In this document: one piece after another, positions 1 to 6,980 of the stretch
Numbering within the stretch: the stretch's first letter is position 1
Layout of the letters: each line of letters starts with the position of its first letter
NCBI GenBank assembly: GCA_934234215.1
Contig: CAKQHB010000013.1
Coordinates: 15,393-79,392 of the forward strand
Direction of reading: 5' to 3'
DNA length: 64,000 bases
From: an uncultured Cuneatibacter sp.
GTDB lineage: Bacteria > Bacillota > Clostridia > Lachnospirales > Lachnospiraceae
Made by a program: the position numbers and the translations under genes
Notes under the pieces: model-generated
Told to the model about the DNA's origin: nothing
Seen by the model: only the letters and a program-made list of their open reading frames with translations
Database searches by the model: none

Positions 1-347
1 TTGCTACTTCGGGTGTTAAGGGCTAAAATATGGATTCCGAAACGCTCTGTCAGATCTGCGGTGCAGAAATGGCAGAGCGTTTTGTAGATTCTTAAACGAA
101 TATAAATGTATTTTCTGGCATGTTAGGATAGAATCAGCATCATAACGCCCTTCCAAATATTGTTTATTATAAGTAGCGGTATTGGAGATATAAAAAGACA
201 AATATCGAGTTATATATGACGTTTCAGGAAATAAATTACTGAAAATAGATATAAAACAGATATATTAGATATATTGATATGCAAATCGGGATCAGAGATT
301 GCTGCGAGGGAGATTACAAAAAAGATAGAATGAATCATGAAAAAATA
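1..347. other. Left-edge region without a convincing gene
   Basis: No credible gene is seen here. Positions 1-87 are open on the plus strand up to a TAG and could be the last codons of a gene cut by the window edge, but the peptide is not recognised. An exact 10-bp inverted repeat, AAACGCTCTG at 40-49 and CAGAGCGTTT at 73-82, could form a hairpin with a 23-nt loop near that possible gene end. The remainder to about 347 is AT-rich and featureless. Confidence 0.4.
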
Positions 348-375
348 TTGCATAAAAAATATATTTTGATATAAT
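348..375 (+). promoter_or_regulatory. Sigma-A-type promoter of the AAA/RloB-like pair
   Basis: TTGCAT (348-353), a 16-bp spacer and a perfect TATAAT (370-375) lie 29 bp upstream of the first start codon. GGAGG at 394-398 is the ribosome binding site. Confidence 0.6.
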
Positions 376-404
376 AATAGTAGAAAACATCTTGGAGGAT
401 GATT

Positions 405-1700
405 ATGATTATTGAGATTAGGGCGAAGAACTGTTATGCATTTAAGGACGAAATTATTTTTTCAACAAAAGCAGATATGAGAAATAAAAAGTTTGGTGCC
501 AATGTTCATAGAGAAAATAACTTCAATGTGTTGAAGACTGTCGGAATATATGGACCAAACAATGCAGGAAAAACATGTCTGGTGAAGTGTATTCGAGCTG
601 TGAAGGATGTGCTGTTAAATAAAAAAAGTGATTTGATGTCCAATATTTTTACTGATAATACGGTTTGTGAATTGGGAGTTACTTTTCTGGAATCGGGAAG
701 AGAGTTTACCTATGATTTCAAATACGATGTTAAAAAAGAAGAGTATTTGTATGAGGTTTTTTCCGAAATTGAGAAGGATCAATATGGAAATGAGAAAGAG
801 CTGCTTTGGATGAAAAAAGACAGCATTCAGGATACTTATGAATGCTTAGATGAAGATGTTCGCCAGATGATGTCGATTGTTTCAAAAAATAATTTGCTAT
901 GCTACCTGATTAACACGACAAAGTTTGAACACATAAACAAAATGAAGCAGATTCTAATTGGTTTTGCAGAAAAAATTGATATTATCAATATGAATAATAT
1001 TCCAATGAAGCATACGATTGATCTAATGAAAAATAAAAATGATCTGCAGCAAAAAGTAGTCGATTTTATTAAAAATGCAGATTTGTATTTAGACAATTTT
1101 GAGTATGTGGATATGGATCAGATTCAGTTAAAGGGAAAAGAGGGAGAAGAAAGACCAGAAGAAAAGGTGCTTGATCTTCCTGAAAATCTGATGGATCAGA
1201 TTCGGCTGGTATCTACCTATAAAGGAGTGACGGTACCAAGCATGTTATTTGATTCCACTGGTACGAAGAAAATTGCAGCGATGGCAAGCTATGTAATCGA
1301 GGCACTTGAACAGGGAAGGATGCTAGTTGTAGATGAACTGGATAGCAGCATTCATTTTAAATTAACTAGGGCGATTGTAGCAATGTTTAATAATGAACTG
1401 AATACAAATGCGCAAATGATTTTTACGGTACACGATGTCAATCTGATGGATTGCAAACGAATGTTTCGAAAGGAACAGATCTGGTTTGTGCATAAAGACA
1501 ATGATGGTGTTTATGTATATTCACTTGCAGATTTTACGGCGCAGCAGGGAGTCCGAGATACAACGGATATTATTGAAAAGTACCGAAAAGGAGCGTTAGG
1601 GGCATTGCCTGATCCGGAGCTGATTGATTCGTTGATTGACATTAAGCGGAAGGAAGGGGGCGGTGATTCGGATGTTGACGAATCTTCCAAAAATCTTTGA
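405..1700 (+). CDS. AAA family ATPase (AAA_15/RloA-like), putative defence ATPase
   Basis: A 431-residue SMC/OLD-like ATPase that probably powers or gates the nuclease-like partner encoded just downstream. The Walker A motif GPNNAGKT lies near residues 50-57. The Walker B-like stretch MLVVDELDSS lies near 306-315 and is followed by a conserved His in FTVHDVN near 341, the usual layout of AAA_15/AAA_21 proteins with a helical insert between the lobes. The ATG at 405 is preferred because GGAGG at 394-398 is 6 nt upstream; an in-frame ATG at 399 overlaps that site. The gene overlaps the next one by 29 bp. Both are much richer in A+T than the genes that follow, which fits a transferred defence cassette. 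ATPase assignment is firm; the defence role is inferred from the pairing. Confidence 0.8.
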   Translation: MIIEIRAKNCYAFKDEIIFSTKADMRNKKFGANVHRENNFNVLKTVGIYGPNNAGKTCLVKCIRAVKDVLLNKKSDLMSNIFTDNTVCELGVTFLESGREFTYDFKYDVKKEEYLYEVFSEIEKDQYGNEKELLWMKKDSIQDTYECLDEDVRQMMSIVSKNNLLCYLINTTKFEHINKMKQILIGFAEKIDIINMNNIPMKHTIDLMKNKNDLQQKVVDFIKNADLYLDNFEYVDMDQIQLKGKEGEERPEEKVLDLPENLMDQIRLVSTYKGVTVPSMLFDSTGTKKIAAMASYVIEALEQGRMLVVDELDSSIHFKLTRAIVAMFNNELNTNAQMIFTVHDVNLMDCKRMFRKEQIWFVHKDNDGVYVYSLADFTAQQGVRDTTDIIEKYRKGALGALPDPELIDSLIDIKRKEGGGDSDVDESSKNL

Positions 1701-2310
1701 CAAACATAGGATATGCATTATTTGTGAGGGTAATGAAGAATACGCATATTTGAGTCGATTGAATGATTTGAAGGTTTGGAACGAGCAATATGGTTTCTCT
1801 TTCATAAATGCAGGTGGAAATGGAAACATTCCAGCCAGATACCAAGACCGCTACCAAAATGGAAGTGATGAACTGGTGCTTGTTTTCTGTGATACAGAAA
1901 AGAAACCGCATGAGCAATATCAGGATATTAAACATAAAATAAATGATTTTCATGGAATGGCATATGCTGCGAATGAGGTGGTCATGTACGGAAATCCCTG
2001 TACGTTGCAGATTATAACAAAGCATTGGACAACAGAAAACTTAAAATCACCGGCAAAGGCTGTAAATGCATCATTGATAAGAGAATATACAGGCGTAGAT
2101 CATTACAAAGGAAGAGCAGATCAAATTCGACAAGTTATGGAAGCTGTTACGGCAGAAAATTATACAGAAATGAAACAACGTGTGATGGCGCTCAAAGACG
2201 ATGATACAGTAATTGGAAGTAGTAATTTTGGAAGGTATTTGAATTGGTTTGAGAGCAAAGACAGCGGATGGATTGAAAAAATAAATACTGTTTTAGAGGA
2301 ATCTGCGTAA
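1672..2310 (+). CDS. RloB/TOPRIM-like protein paired with the AAA ATPase
   Basis: A 212-residue protein resembling RloB-type TOPRIM-fold nucleases. An early strand with an acidic residue (IICEGNEEYAYL, residues ~15-26) resembles the first TOPRIM motif. A second strand, LVLVFCDTE (~66-74), carries D-x-E where D-x-D is typical. GNPCTLQIITKHW near 107-119 resembles the SNPCFExWLLLH motif of RloB proteins. ATG 1672 is chosen because AGGAAGGGGG at 1651-1660 precedes it; a TTG at 1636 would add 12 residues without a better site. Its start overlaps the ATPase gene, so translation is probably coupled. AAA plus RloB/TOPRIM pairs include known abortive-infection systems (AbiL, PARIS). Family membership rests on motifs only, and nuclease activity is inferred. 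Confidence 0.6.
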   Translation: MLTNLPKIFDKHRICIICEGNEEYAYLSRLNDLKVWNEQYGFSFINAGGNGNIPARYQDRYQNGSDELVLVFCDTEKKPHEQYQDIKHKINDFHGMAYAANEVVMYGNPCTLQIITKHWTTENLKSPAKAVNASLIREYTGVDHYKGRADQIRQVMEAVTAENYTEMKQRVMALKDDDTVIGSSNFGRYLNWFESKDSGWIEKINTVLEESA

Positions 2311-2324
2311 AGGAGGGAACCAAC

Positions 2325-2744
2325 ATGTCCAATTACGATGCTTCTGCACTTTGCAGAAAAGCTCTTGAGATGCGAACGTATTCCTATGTACCGTATTCTC
2401 ATTTTCGTGTAGGAGCGGCACTTTTATGTGAAGATGGAACGGTTTATGGTGGGTGCAACATTGAGAATGCAGCGTATACCCCGACCAACTGTGCAGAGCG
2501 GACTGCTTTTTTCAAAGCGGTGAGCGAGGGGAAGCGAAGCTTTCGGGCGATTGCGATTGCAGGAGGTCCGGAAGGCGCGGAAAAGCTGGAGTACTGTCCG
2601 CCGTGCGGCGTGTGCAGACAGGTGATGCGAGAGTTTTGCGGTGCGGATTTCGAGATCCTTTTGGCGATTTCACCGACAGAGTGGAGGACTTATACCTTGC
2701 AGGAGCTGCTTCCGGAAAGCTTTGGCCCGGACAATCTGGAATAA
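2325..2744 (+). CDS. cdd: Cytidine deaminase
   Basis: A 139-residue homotetrameric-type cytidine deaminase that converts cytidine and deoxycytidine to uridine and deoxyuridine in pyrimidine salvage. The zinc site is complete: NCAERTAFF (~55-63) gives the first Cys and the catalytic Glu, and CPPCGVCRQ (~87-95) gives the other two Cys ligands. The substrate-loop sequence PYSHFRVGAAL near residues 22-32 and the NIEN motif near 45-48 are also typical. Length matches the family. It starts 14 bp after the RloB-like gene behind AAAGGAGGG and may be read from the same transcript, though its higher GC resembles the rest of the chromosome, so the defence pair was probably inserted upstream of it. Confidence 0.95.
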   Translation: MSNYDASALCRKALEMRTYSYVPYSHFRVGAALLCEDGTVYGGCNIENAAYTPTNCAERTAFFKAVSEGKRSFRAIAIAGGPEGAEKLEYCPPCGVCRQVMREFCGADFEILLAISPTEWRTYTLQELLPESFGPDNLE

Positions 2745-2758
2745 CGCGGTTATTTGTC

Positions 2759-2800
2759 TTGCAAAGTTGGTGCGACAGAGATATACTTGTATAAACAAGT
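2759..2800 (+). promoter_or_regulatory. Promoter with overlapping palindromic operator
   Basis: TTGCAA (2759-2764), a 17-bp spacer and TATACT (2782-2787) form a good sigma-A promoter for the dehydratase gene. A perfect 6-4-6 palindrome, ACTTGTATAAACAAGT (2785-2800), overlaps the -10 box and start site. Its GT-N4-AC core resembles GntR-family operators. That position would give repression. The cognate regulator is not in the window. Confidence 0.55.
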
Positions 2801-2856
2801 TGGAAATATGCGCTGCGGTCAGGAAAAGAGCAGTGCGAGAATGGTAGGAGGAATTT

Positions 2857-4578
2857 ATGGAACAGAAGAGTAAGAGGGAACGTCTGCTGTGGGCGCAGTT
2901 TGATGCGCTGGAAATGGGCAGTGGTTGGGATGATACGGATGTAACGAAGCCGCAGATCATGATCGAGGATGTATACGGCGATTCCCATCCCGGCAGCGTA
3001 CACCTGCATCAGCTGGCAGAGCAGGCAAAGTATGGTGTATTTGAGAAGGGCGGTTATCCGGCACAGTATCATACGACAGATATTTGTGACGGCTGTGCGC
3101 AGGGACATGATGGCATGAATGTAGTGCTGGCGTCCAGAGAGGCAATTGCAAATATGGTAGAGGTACATGCTTCCGCAGTACCGTGGGATGGTATCATCCT
3201 GTCTTCCAGCTGTGATAAGTCGATTCCTGCACATTTAAAGGCAGCAGCCCGCATGGACATTCCGACCATCTTCATGCCCGGCGGTTCTATGCGTCCGGGT
3301 CCCAGACAGACGACTTCTTTGGTGGCAGGGGATATTTCTCTTCGTGAAAAGAGAAAGGATGCGATCACACCGCAGGAGATCCGGGATTATAAGCTGACCG
3401 GATGTCCGTCCGTTGGCGCATGTACCTTCCTTGGAACAGCATCTACTATGCAGTGTCTGGCAGAAGCTCTTGGCATGACTCTGCCGGGTGCAGCACTTGC
3501 ACCGGCAACGATGCGTGACATTCTGCAGTATGCCCGCTATGCAGGCCGCAGAATCGTAGCGATGGCAGAGGAAGATCTGAGACCGAGCAAGATTATGACA
3601 CCGGCAGCGTTCCGCAACGCGATTATTGTACATAGTGCAATCGGTGGTTCCACAAATGCAACGATCCATCTGCCTTCTATCGCAAGAGAGCTTGGCTATG
3701 AGCTTCCGATTGAATTATTTGATGAGATCAATCATAAAGTACCGCACCTTGGAAATATCAATCCCAGCGGCCAGCATCTGACCGAGTCTTTCTGGTTCGC
3801 AGGTGGTGTGCCGATGGTACAGTGGCTGCTGCGTGATATGCTGGATCTGGATGTTATGACCGTAACCGGCAAGACCCTGGGTGAAAATCTGGAGGATCTG
3901 TGGAAGGATAACTGGTTTGATCGGAACCTGGGTTATCTGGAAAACTACGGACTGACCCGTGATCAGGTAATCTTCCCGGTAGAAAAGGCAACAGAAAAGG
4001 GCAGCGTTGCGATCCTGAAGGGCAATATCGCACCGGAAGGCAGCGTTATCAAATATTCCGCATGCTGCGAAGAACAGCGCAAAGTCGTAAATGGAATAGC
4101 CCGTGTCTTCAATCACGAGGAAGATGCTTACAAGGCAGTGGTAGAAAATCAGATTCATCCCGGTGATGTCATTGTCATCCGTTACGAGGGACCTCGTGGA
4201 TGCGGTATGCCGGAGATGCTGATGACAACCGAAGGTATTGTGTGCGATGAGACCTTGAATGGTAAAGTAGCGCTGATTACCGATGGACGTTTCTCCGGTG
4301 CAACAAGAGGTGCTGCAATCGGACATGTCAGCCCGGAGGCTGCAGTCGGTGGACCGATCGCATTCATCGAAGAGGGCGACCTGATTTCTTACGACATCGA
4401 GGCTCGTACCATGAATGTAACCGGTATCCACGGTGTACCTTGCTCCATCGAGGAGGCAACGGCAGTTCTGGCAGAGCGCTCGAAGGCAGGAATTATTCCG
4501 AGAGAGCCGAGAAAGGGATTCTACAAGCTGTATACCGAACATGCAGCATCCGCAATGAAGGGCGCTGGATTAGAATAA
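2857..4578 (+). CDS. IlvD/Edd family dehydratase (dihydroxy-acid or sugar-acid dehydratase)
   Basis: A 573-residue Fe-S dehydratase of the IlvD/Edd family, which removes water from dihydroxy acids or sugar acids to give 2-keto acids. Likely cluster cysteines are in CDGCAQGHDG (~76-85), SSCDKSIP (~117-124) and GACTFLGTASTM (~187-198). The length suits both dihydroxy-acid dehydratase and aldonate dehydratases. It differs from canonical IlvD at several spots: CDKSIPAH in place of CDKxxPG, and CPSVGACTF in place of PGCGACGGM. No other ilv gene is nearby and the promoter carries a GntR-like operator, which favours a sugar-acid substrate. That choice is inference; family membership is firm. A strong terminator follows the stop codon. 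Confidence 0.85.
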   Translation: MEQKSKRERLLWAQFDALEMGSGWDDTDVTKPQIMIEDVYGDSHPGSVHLHQLAEQAKYGVFEKGGYPAQYHTTDICDGCAQGHDGMNVVLASREAIANMVEVHASAVPWDGIILSSSCDKSIPAHLKAAARMDIPTIFMPGGSMRPGPRQTTSLVAGDISLREKRKDAITPQEIRDYKLTGCPSVGACTFLGTASTMQCLAEALGMTLPGAALAPATMRDILQYARYAGRRIVAMAEEDLRPSKIMTPAAFRNAIIVHSAIGGSTNATIHLPSIARELGYELPIELFDEINHKVPHLGNINPSGQHLTESFWFAGGVPMVQWLLRDMLDLDVMTVTGKTLGENLEDLWKDNWFDRNLGYLENYGLTRDQVIFPVEKATEKGSVAILKGNIAPEGSVIKYSACCEEQRKVVNGIARVFNHEEDAYKAVVENQIHPGDVIVIRYEGPRGCGMPEMLMTTEGIVCDETLNGKVALITDGRFSGATRGAAIGHVSPEAAVGGPIAFIEEGDLISYDIEARTMNVTGIHGVPCSIEEATAVLAERSKAGIIPREPRKGFYKLYTEHAASAMKGAGLE

Positions 4579-4592
4579 AAAAGAGTGCTTTG

Positions 4593-4631
4593 AAAAGCTG
4601 TTCCTGAGTAAAATCAGGGGCAGCTTTTTTT
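4593..4631 (+). terminator. Rho-independent terminator after the dehydratase gene
   Basis: AAAAGCTG and CCTGA pair with TCAGG and CAGCTTTT around a short loop, followed by a run of seven T. Confidence 0.85.
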
Positions 4632-4632
4632 G

Positions 4633-4761
4633 CTTTATAGGAAATTGCGTCGCATTTCCTATAAAGTAAAAAAAGCGCTCCGCATGGATCGCACTGCGGC
4701 GGAACAGAATTTGTCGCTTCGCGACCCGCCGCAGGCGAAGAATCCTGCGAAGCAGGATTCT
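4633..4761 (+). repeat. Dispersed three-hairpin repeat, copy A
   Basis: A ~129-bp element made of palindromes: CTTTATAGGAAATTGCG pairing with CGCATTTCCTATAAAG (4633-4666); a GC-rich centre containing GTCGCTTCGCGAC and CTGCGGCGG pairing with CCGCCGCAG; and AGAATCCTGC-GAA-GCAGGATTCT (4739-4761). A second, decayed first-hairpin unit follows at 4773-4794. Nearly identical copies occur at 42051-42177 (same strand) and 22378-22506 (opposite strand). It contains no gene, and the intergenic position suggests a REP/MITE-like element. Confidence 0.85.
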
Positions 4762-4807
4762 ATTTTTACAACATAGGAAATTGCGCTGCATTCCCAACAT
4801 CTGCATA

Positions 4808-4837
4808 TTGACACTCTTTCCGAAAATATGTTATATT
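4808..4837 (+). promoter_or_regulatory. Sigma-A promoter of the YgbA/ABC operon
   Basis: A perfect TTGACA (4808-4813) is followed by TATATT (4832-4837) after 18 bp, upstream of the ATG at 4882. Confidence 0.6.
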
Positions 4838-4881
4838 GCGACATGTGGTTAGGGATCACTAATAAGAAAGCAGAGGGAAGA

Positions 4882-5247
4882 ATGGACAAAATCGAAAAGA
4901 AGCGTCGGAAGGAGCAGTATGTGGTGGAGGAGATGGTGAATTTATATTGCCGGAAGAACCATGCTGCATACAGCAAAGCGGAGAAGAAGATGTGCCCGGA
5001 GTGTCAGACACTTTCGGATTATGCCAAGCTTCGGAGTGAGAAGTGTCCCTTTATGGAGCATAAGACATTCTGTGCGAACTGCAAGGTGCATTGTTATAAG
5101 CCGGAGATGCGGGAAAAAATTCGACAGGTGATGCGGTTTTCGGGACCGCGGATGCTGCTGTATCATCCGTGTCTGGCAATGTGGCATTTGATCTGCAGTA
5201 AGAAAGAGAAAAAACAGCAGAAGAAAGTGGGGACGGAGAAAAAATGA
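4882..5247 (+). CDS. YgbA-like (nitrous oxide-stimulated promoter family) protein
   Basis: A 121-residue basic, cysteine-rich protein of the family named after nitrous oxide-stimulated promoters (YgbA in E. coli, which is under NsrR control). Visible cysteines fall in LYCRKNH, MCPECQTL, KCPFMEHKTFCANCKVHCYKP and HPC, a pattern that suggests metal binding. ATG 4882 is chosen because AGAGGGAAG precedes it; an upstream in-frame ATG at 4828 lies inside the promoter. The last four bases overlap the start of the ABC gene (ATGA), so the protein is coupled to a CydDC-like exporter. The biochemical role is unknown; a link to nitrosative or thiol stress is an inference from family and context. Confidence 0.8.
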   Translation: MDKIEKKRRKEQYVVEEMVNLYCRKNHAAYSKAEKKMCPECQTLSDYAKLRSEKCPFMEHKTFCANCKVHCYKPEMREKIRQVMRFSGPRMLLYHPCLAMWHLICSKKEKKQQKKVGTEKK

Positions 5248-6980
5248 TCAAAAAGAGATTGGTGGGATTGCTGTCCCATGCAAAGAAGTACATTGTGTAC
5301 CAGATTTTGTGGCAATGGATTGCGCTGCTGGCACAGATTACAGCAGTCTGTTCCATTGCGGGCTTGCTGCAGGAGGCGTGGGAACGCAGTCTCAGCACGG
5401 AACGGATGCTGCAGACCGCGTTGATTTTAGCAGTCTGTATGGGCATTCGCTTTTTGTGCGAGCGCATGACCACAAAGATGTCTTATCTGGCAAGTGTGGA
5501 TGTCAAGCAGGTGCTGCGCCGTAAGATTTACGAAAAGATGCTGCGTCTTGGTGCGGCTTATAAAGAGCAGGTTTCAACATCGGAAGTGATGCAGGTCAGC
5601 ACAGAAGGTGTGGAACAGCTGGAGATTTATTTCGGAAAATATTTGCCGCAGTTGTTTTACAGTCTGCTGGCACCGCTGACACTGTTTGTCTGGCTGTGCC
5701 GCGTGAGCTTGAAAGCAAGCGTCGTACTGTTGATCTGTGTTCCGTTGATTCCCATGTCGATCGTGGCAGTTCAGAAAATTGCAAAGAAGCTGCTGAATCG
5801 TTACTGGAGTATCTATACAGGATTGGGAGATTCTTTCCTGGAAAATTTACAGGGATTGACGACGCTGAAAATTTATCAGGCGGACGAGCAGAAGGCTGCG
5901 GAGATGGATGAGGAAGCGCAGACATTTCGCCAGATTACGATGAAGGTTCTGACCATGCAGCTCAATTCCACAAGTGTGATGGACATTGTGGCATACGGCG
6001 GCGCAGCAGTCGGAATGATTGTGGCAGTCAGCGAGTTTTTGCAGGGCTCTCTGGATTTTGCCGGGACAGTGACGATTATCTTGCTGGCAAGCGAATTTTT
6101 TATTCCGCTGCGTCTGTTAGGATCTTTTTTCCATATTGCGATGAATGGAATGGCTGCCAGCGACAAGATTTTTCGTATTTTGGATCTGGAAGAACCGGCG
6201 CACGGTACGAAGAAGCTGCCGGAAGGTGCATTGTCGCTGAGCCTGCAGGACGTACATTTTGGATATGAGGAAGACCGGGAAATTCTGAAGGGTATTTCGC
6301 TGGAACTTCCGGCAGGAAGCTTTGTTTCACTGGTAGGAGAGTCTGGTTGTGGCAAGAGTACGATTGCCGGACTTCTCAGCGGAAAGAATCGTGGCTTTTT
6401 CGGAAAGATTCAGATCGGCGGTATTCCGGTAGAAGATGTGGACGAAGTGGATCTGATGGAGCATGTTGTGTTGGTACGACACAATAGCTATCTGTTCGCG
6501 GGAACGGTTGAGGAAAATCTGCGGATGGCAAAGCCGGATGCAACGACGGAGGAGATGGAAGCAGTTTTGGAAAAAGTTCACTTGCTTGGATTTTTGCAGA
6601 CACAGGATGGACTTTCTACCAAGTTGTCGGAAAAAGCGGGCAATCTGTCCGGCGGGCAGTGTCAGCGTCTTGCGATTGCAAGGGCATTGCTGAAAAATGC
6701 ACAAGTGTATATTTTCGACGAAGCCAGTTCCAATGTGGATGTGGAAAGTGAAGAAGCGATCATGGAAGTCATTCATGAATTGGCACAGACGAAGACGGTG
6801 CTTCTGATCTCGCACAGACTGGCGAATGTTGTGCAGTCGGATTGTGTTTATTTGTTGAAAGACGGTGTGATTCAGGAAAGTGGTACACATGTGGAATTGA
6901 TGCAAAAAGGCGGGGCATACAAGGCGCTTTATGAAGCGCAGCGTGCGTTGGAGCAGTATGGAAAGGAGGCACAGGCATGA
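5244..6980 (+). CDS. CydD-like ABC exporter half (ATP-binding/permease)
   Basis: A 578-residue half transporter with an N-terminal six-helix membrane domain (to ~310) and a C-terminal nucleotide-binding domain. Visible motifs are Walker A GESGCGKST (~365-373), signature LSGGQCQRLAIARAL (~466), Walker B VYIFDEASSNVD (~488-499) and the switch His in ISHRLANV. It most resembles the CydD half of CydDC, which exports cysteine and glutathione in proteobacteria; the natural substrate in an anaerobe is unknown. Both flanking junctions are ATGA overlaps, so YgbA-like, CydD-like and CydC-like proteins should be made in fixed proportion. Exporter fold is firm; the CydD label is by similarity of organisation. 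Confidence 0.8.
   Translation: MIKKRLVGLLSHAKKYIVYQILWQWIALLAQITAVCSIAGLLQEAWERSLSTERMLQTALILAVCMGIRFLCERMTTKMSYLASVDVKQVLRRKIYEKMLRLGAAYKEQVSTSEVMQVSTEGVEQLEIYFGKYLPQLFYSLLAPLTLFVWLCRVSLKASVVLLICVPLIPMSIVAVQKIAKKLLNRYWSIYTGLGDSFLENLQGLTTLKIYQADEQKAAEMDEEAQTFRQITMKVLTMQLNSTSVMDIVAYGGAAVGMIVAVSEFLQGSLDFAGTVTIILLASEFFIPLRLLGSFFHIAMNGMAASDKIFRILDLEEPAHGTKKLPEGALSLSLQDVHFGYEEDREILKGISLELPAGSFVSLVGESGCGKSTIAGLLSGKNRGFFGKIQIGGIPVEDVDEVDLMEHVVLVRHNSYLFAGTVEENLRMAKPDATTEEMEAVLEKVHLLGFLQTQDGLSTKLSEKAGNLSGGQCQRLAIARALLKNAQVYIFDEASSNVDVESEEAIMEVIHELAQTKTVLLISHRLANVVQSDCVYLLKDGVIQESGTHVELMQKGGAYKALYEAQRALEQYGKEAQA

Noticed and set aside
2512..3234. A 240-codon open frame on the minus strand
   Set aside because: It crosses the ends of cdd and the dehydratase gene on the opposite strand and encodes a low-information Cys/His/Arg-rich peptide typical of a shadow frame.
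4633..4761. CRISPR repeats or a small RNA gene
   Set aside because: The element is palindromic throughout, with copies tens of kilobases apart and no spacer array; a dispersed repeat explains it better.
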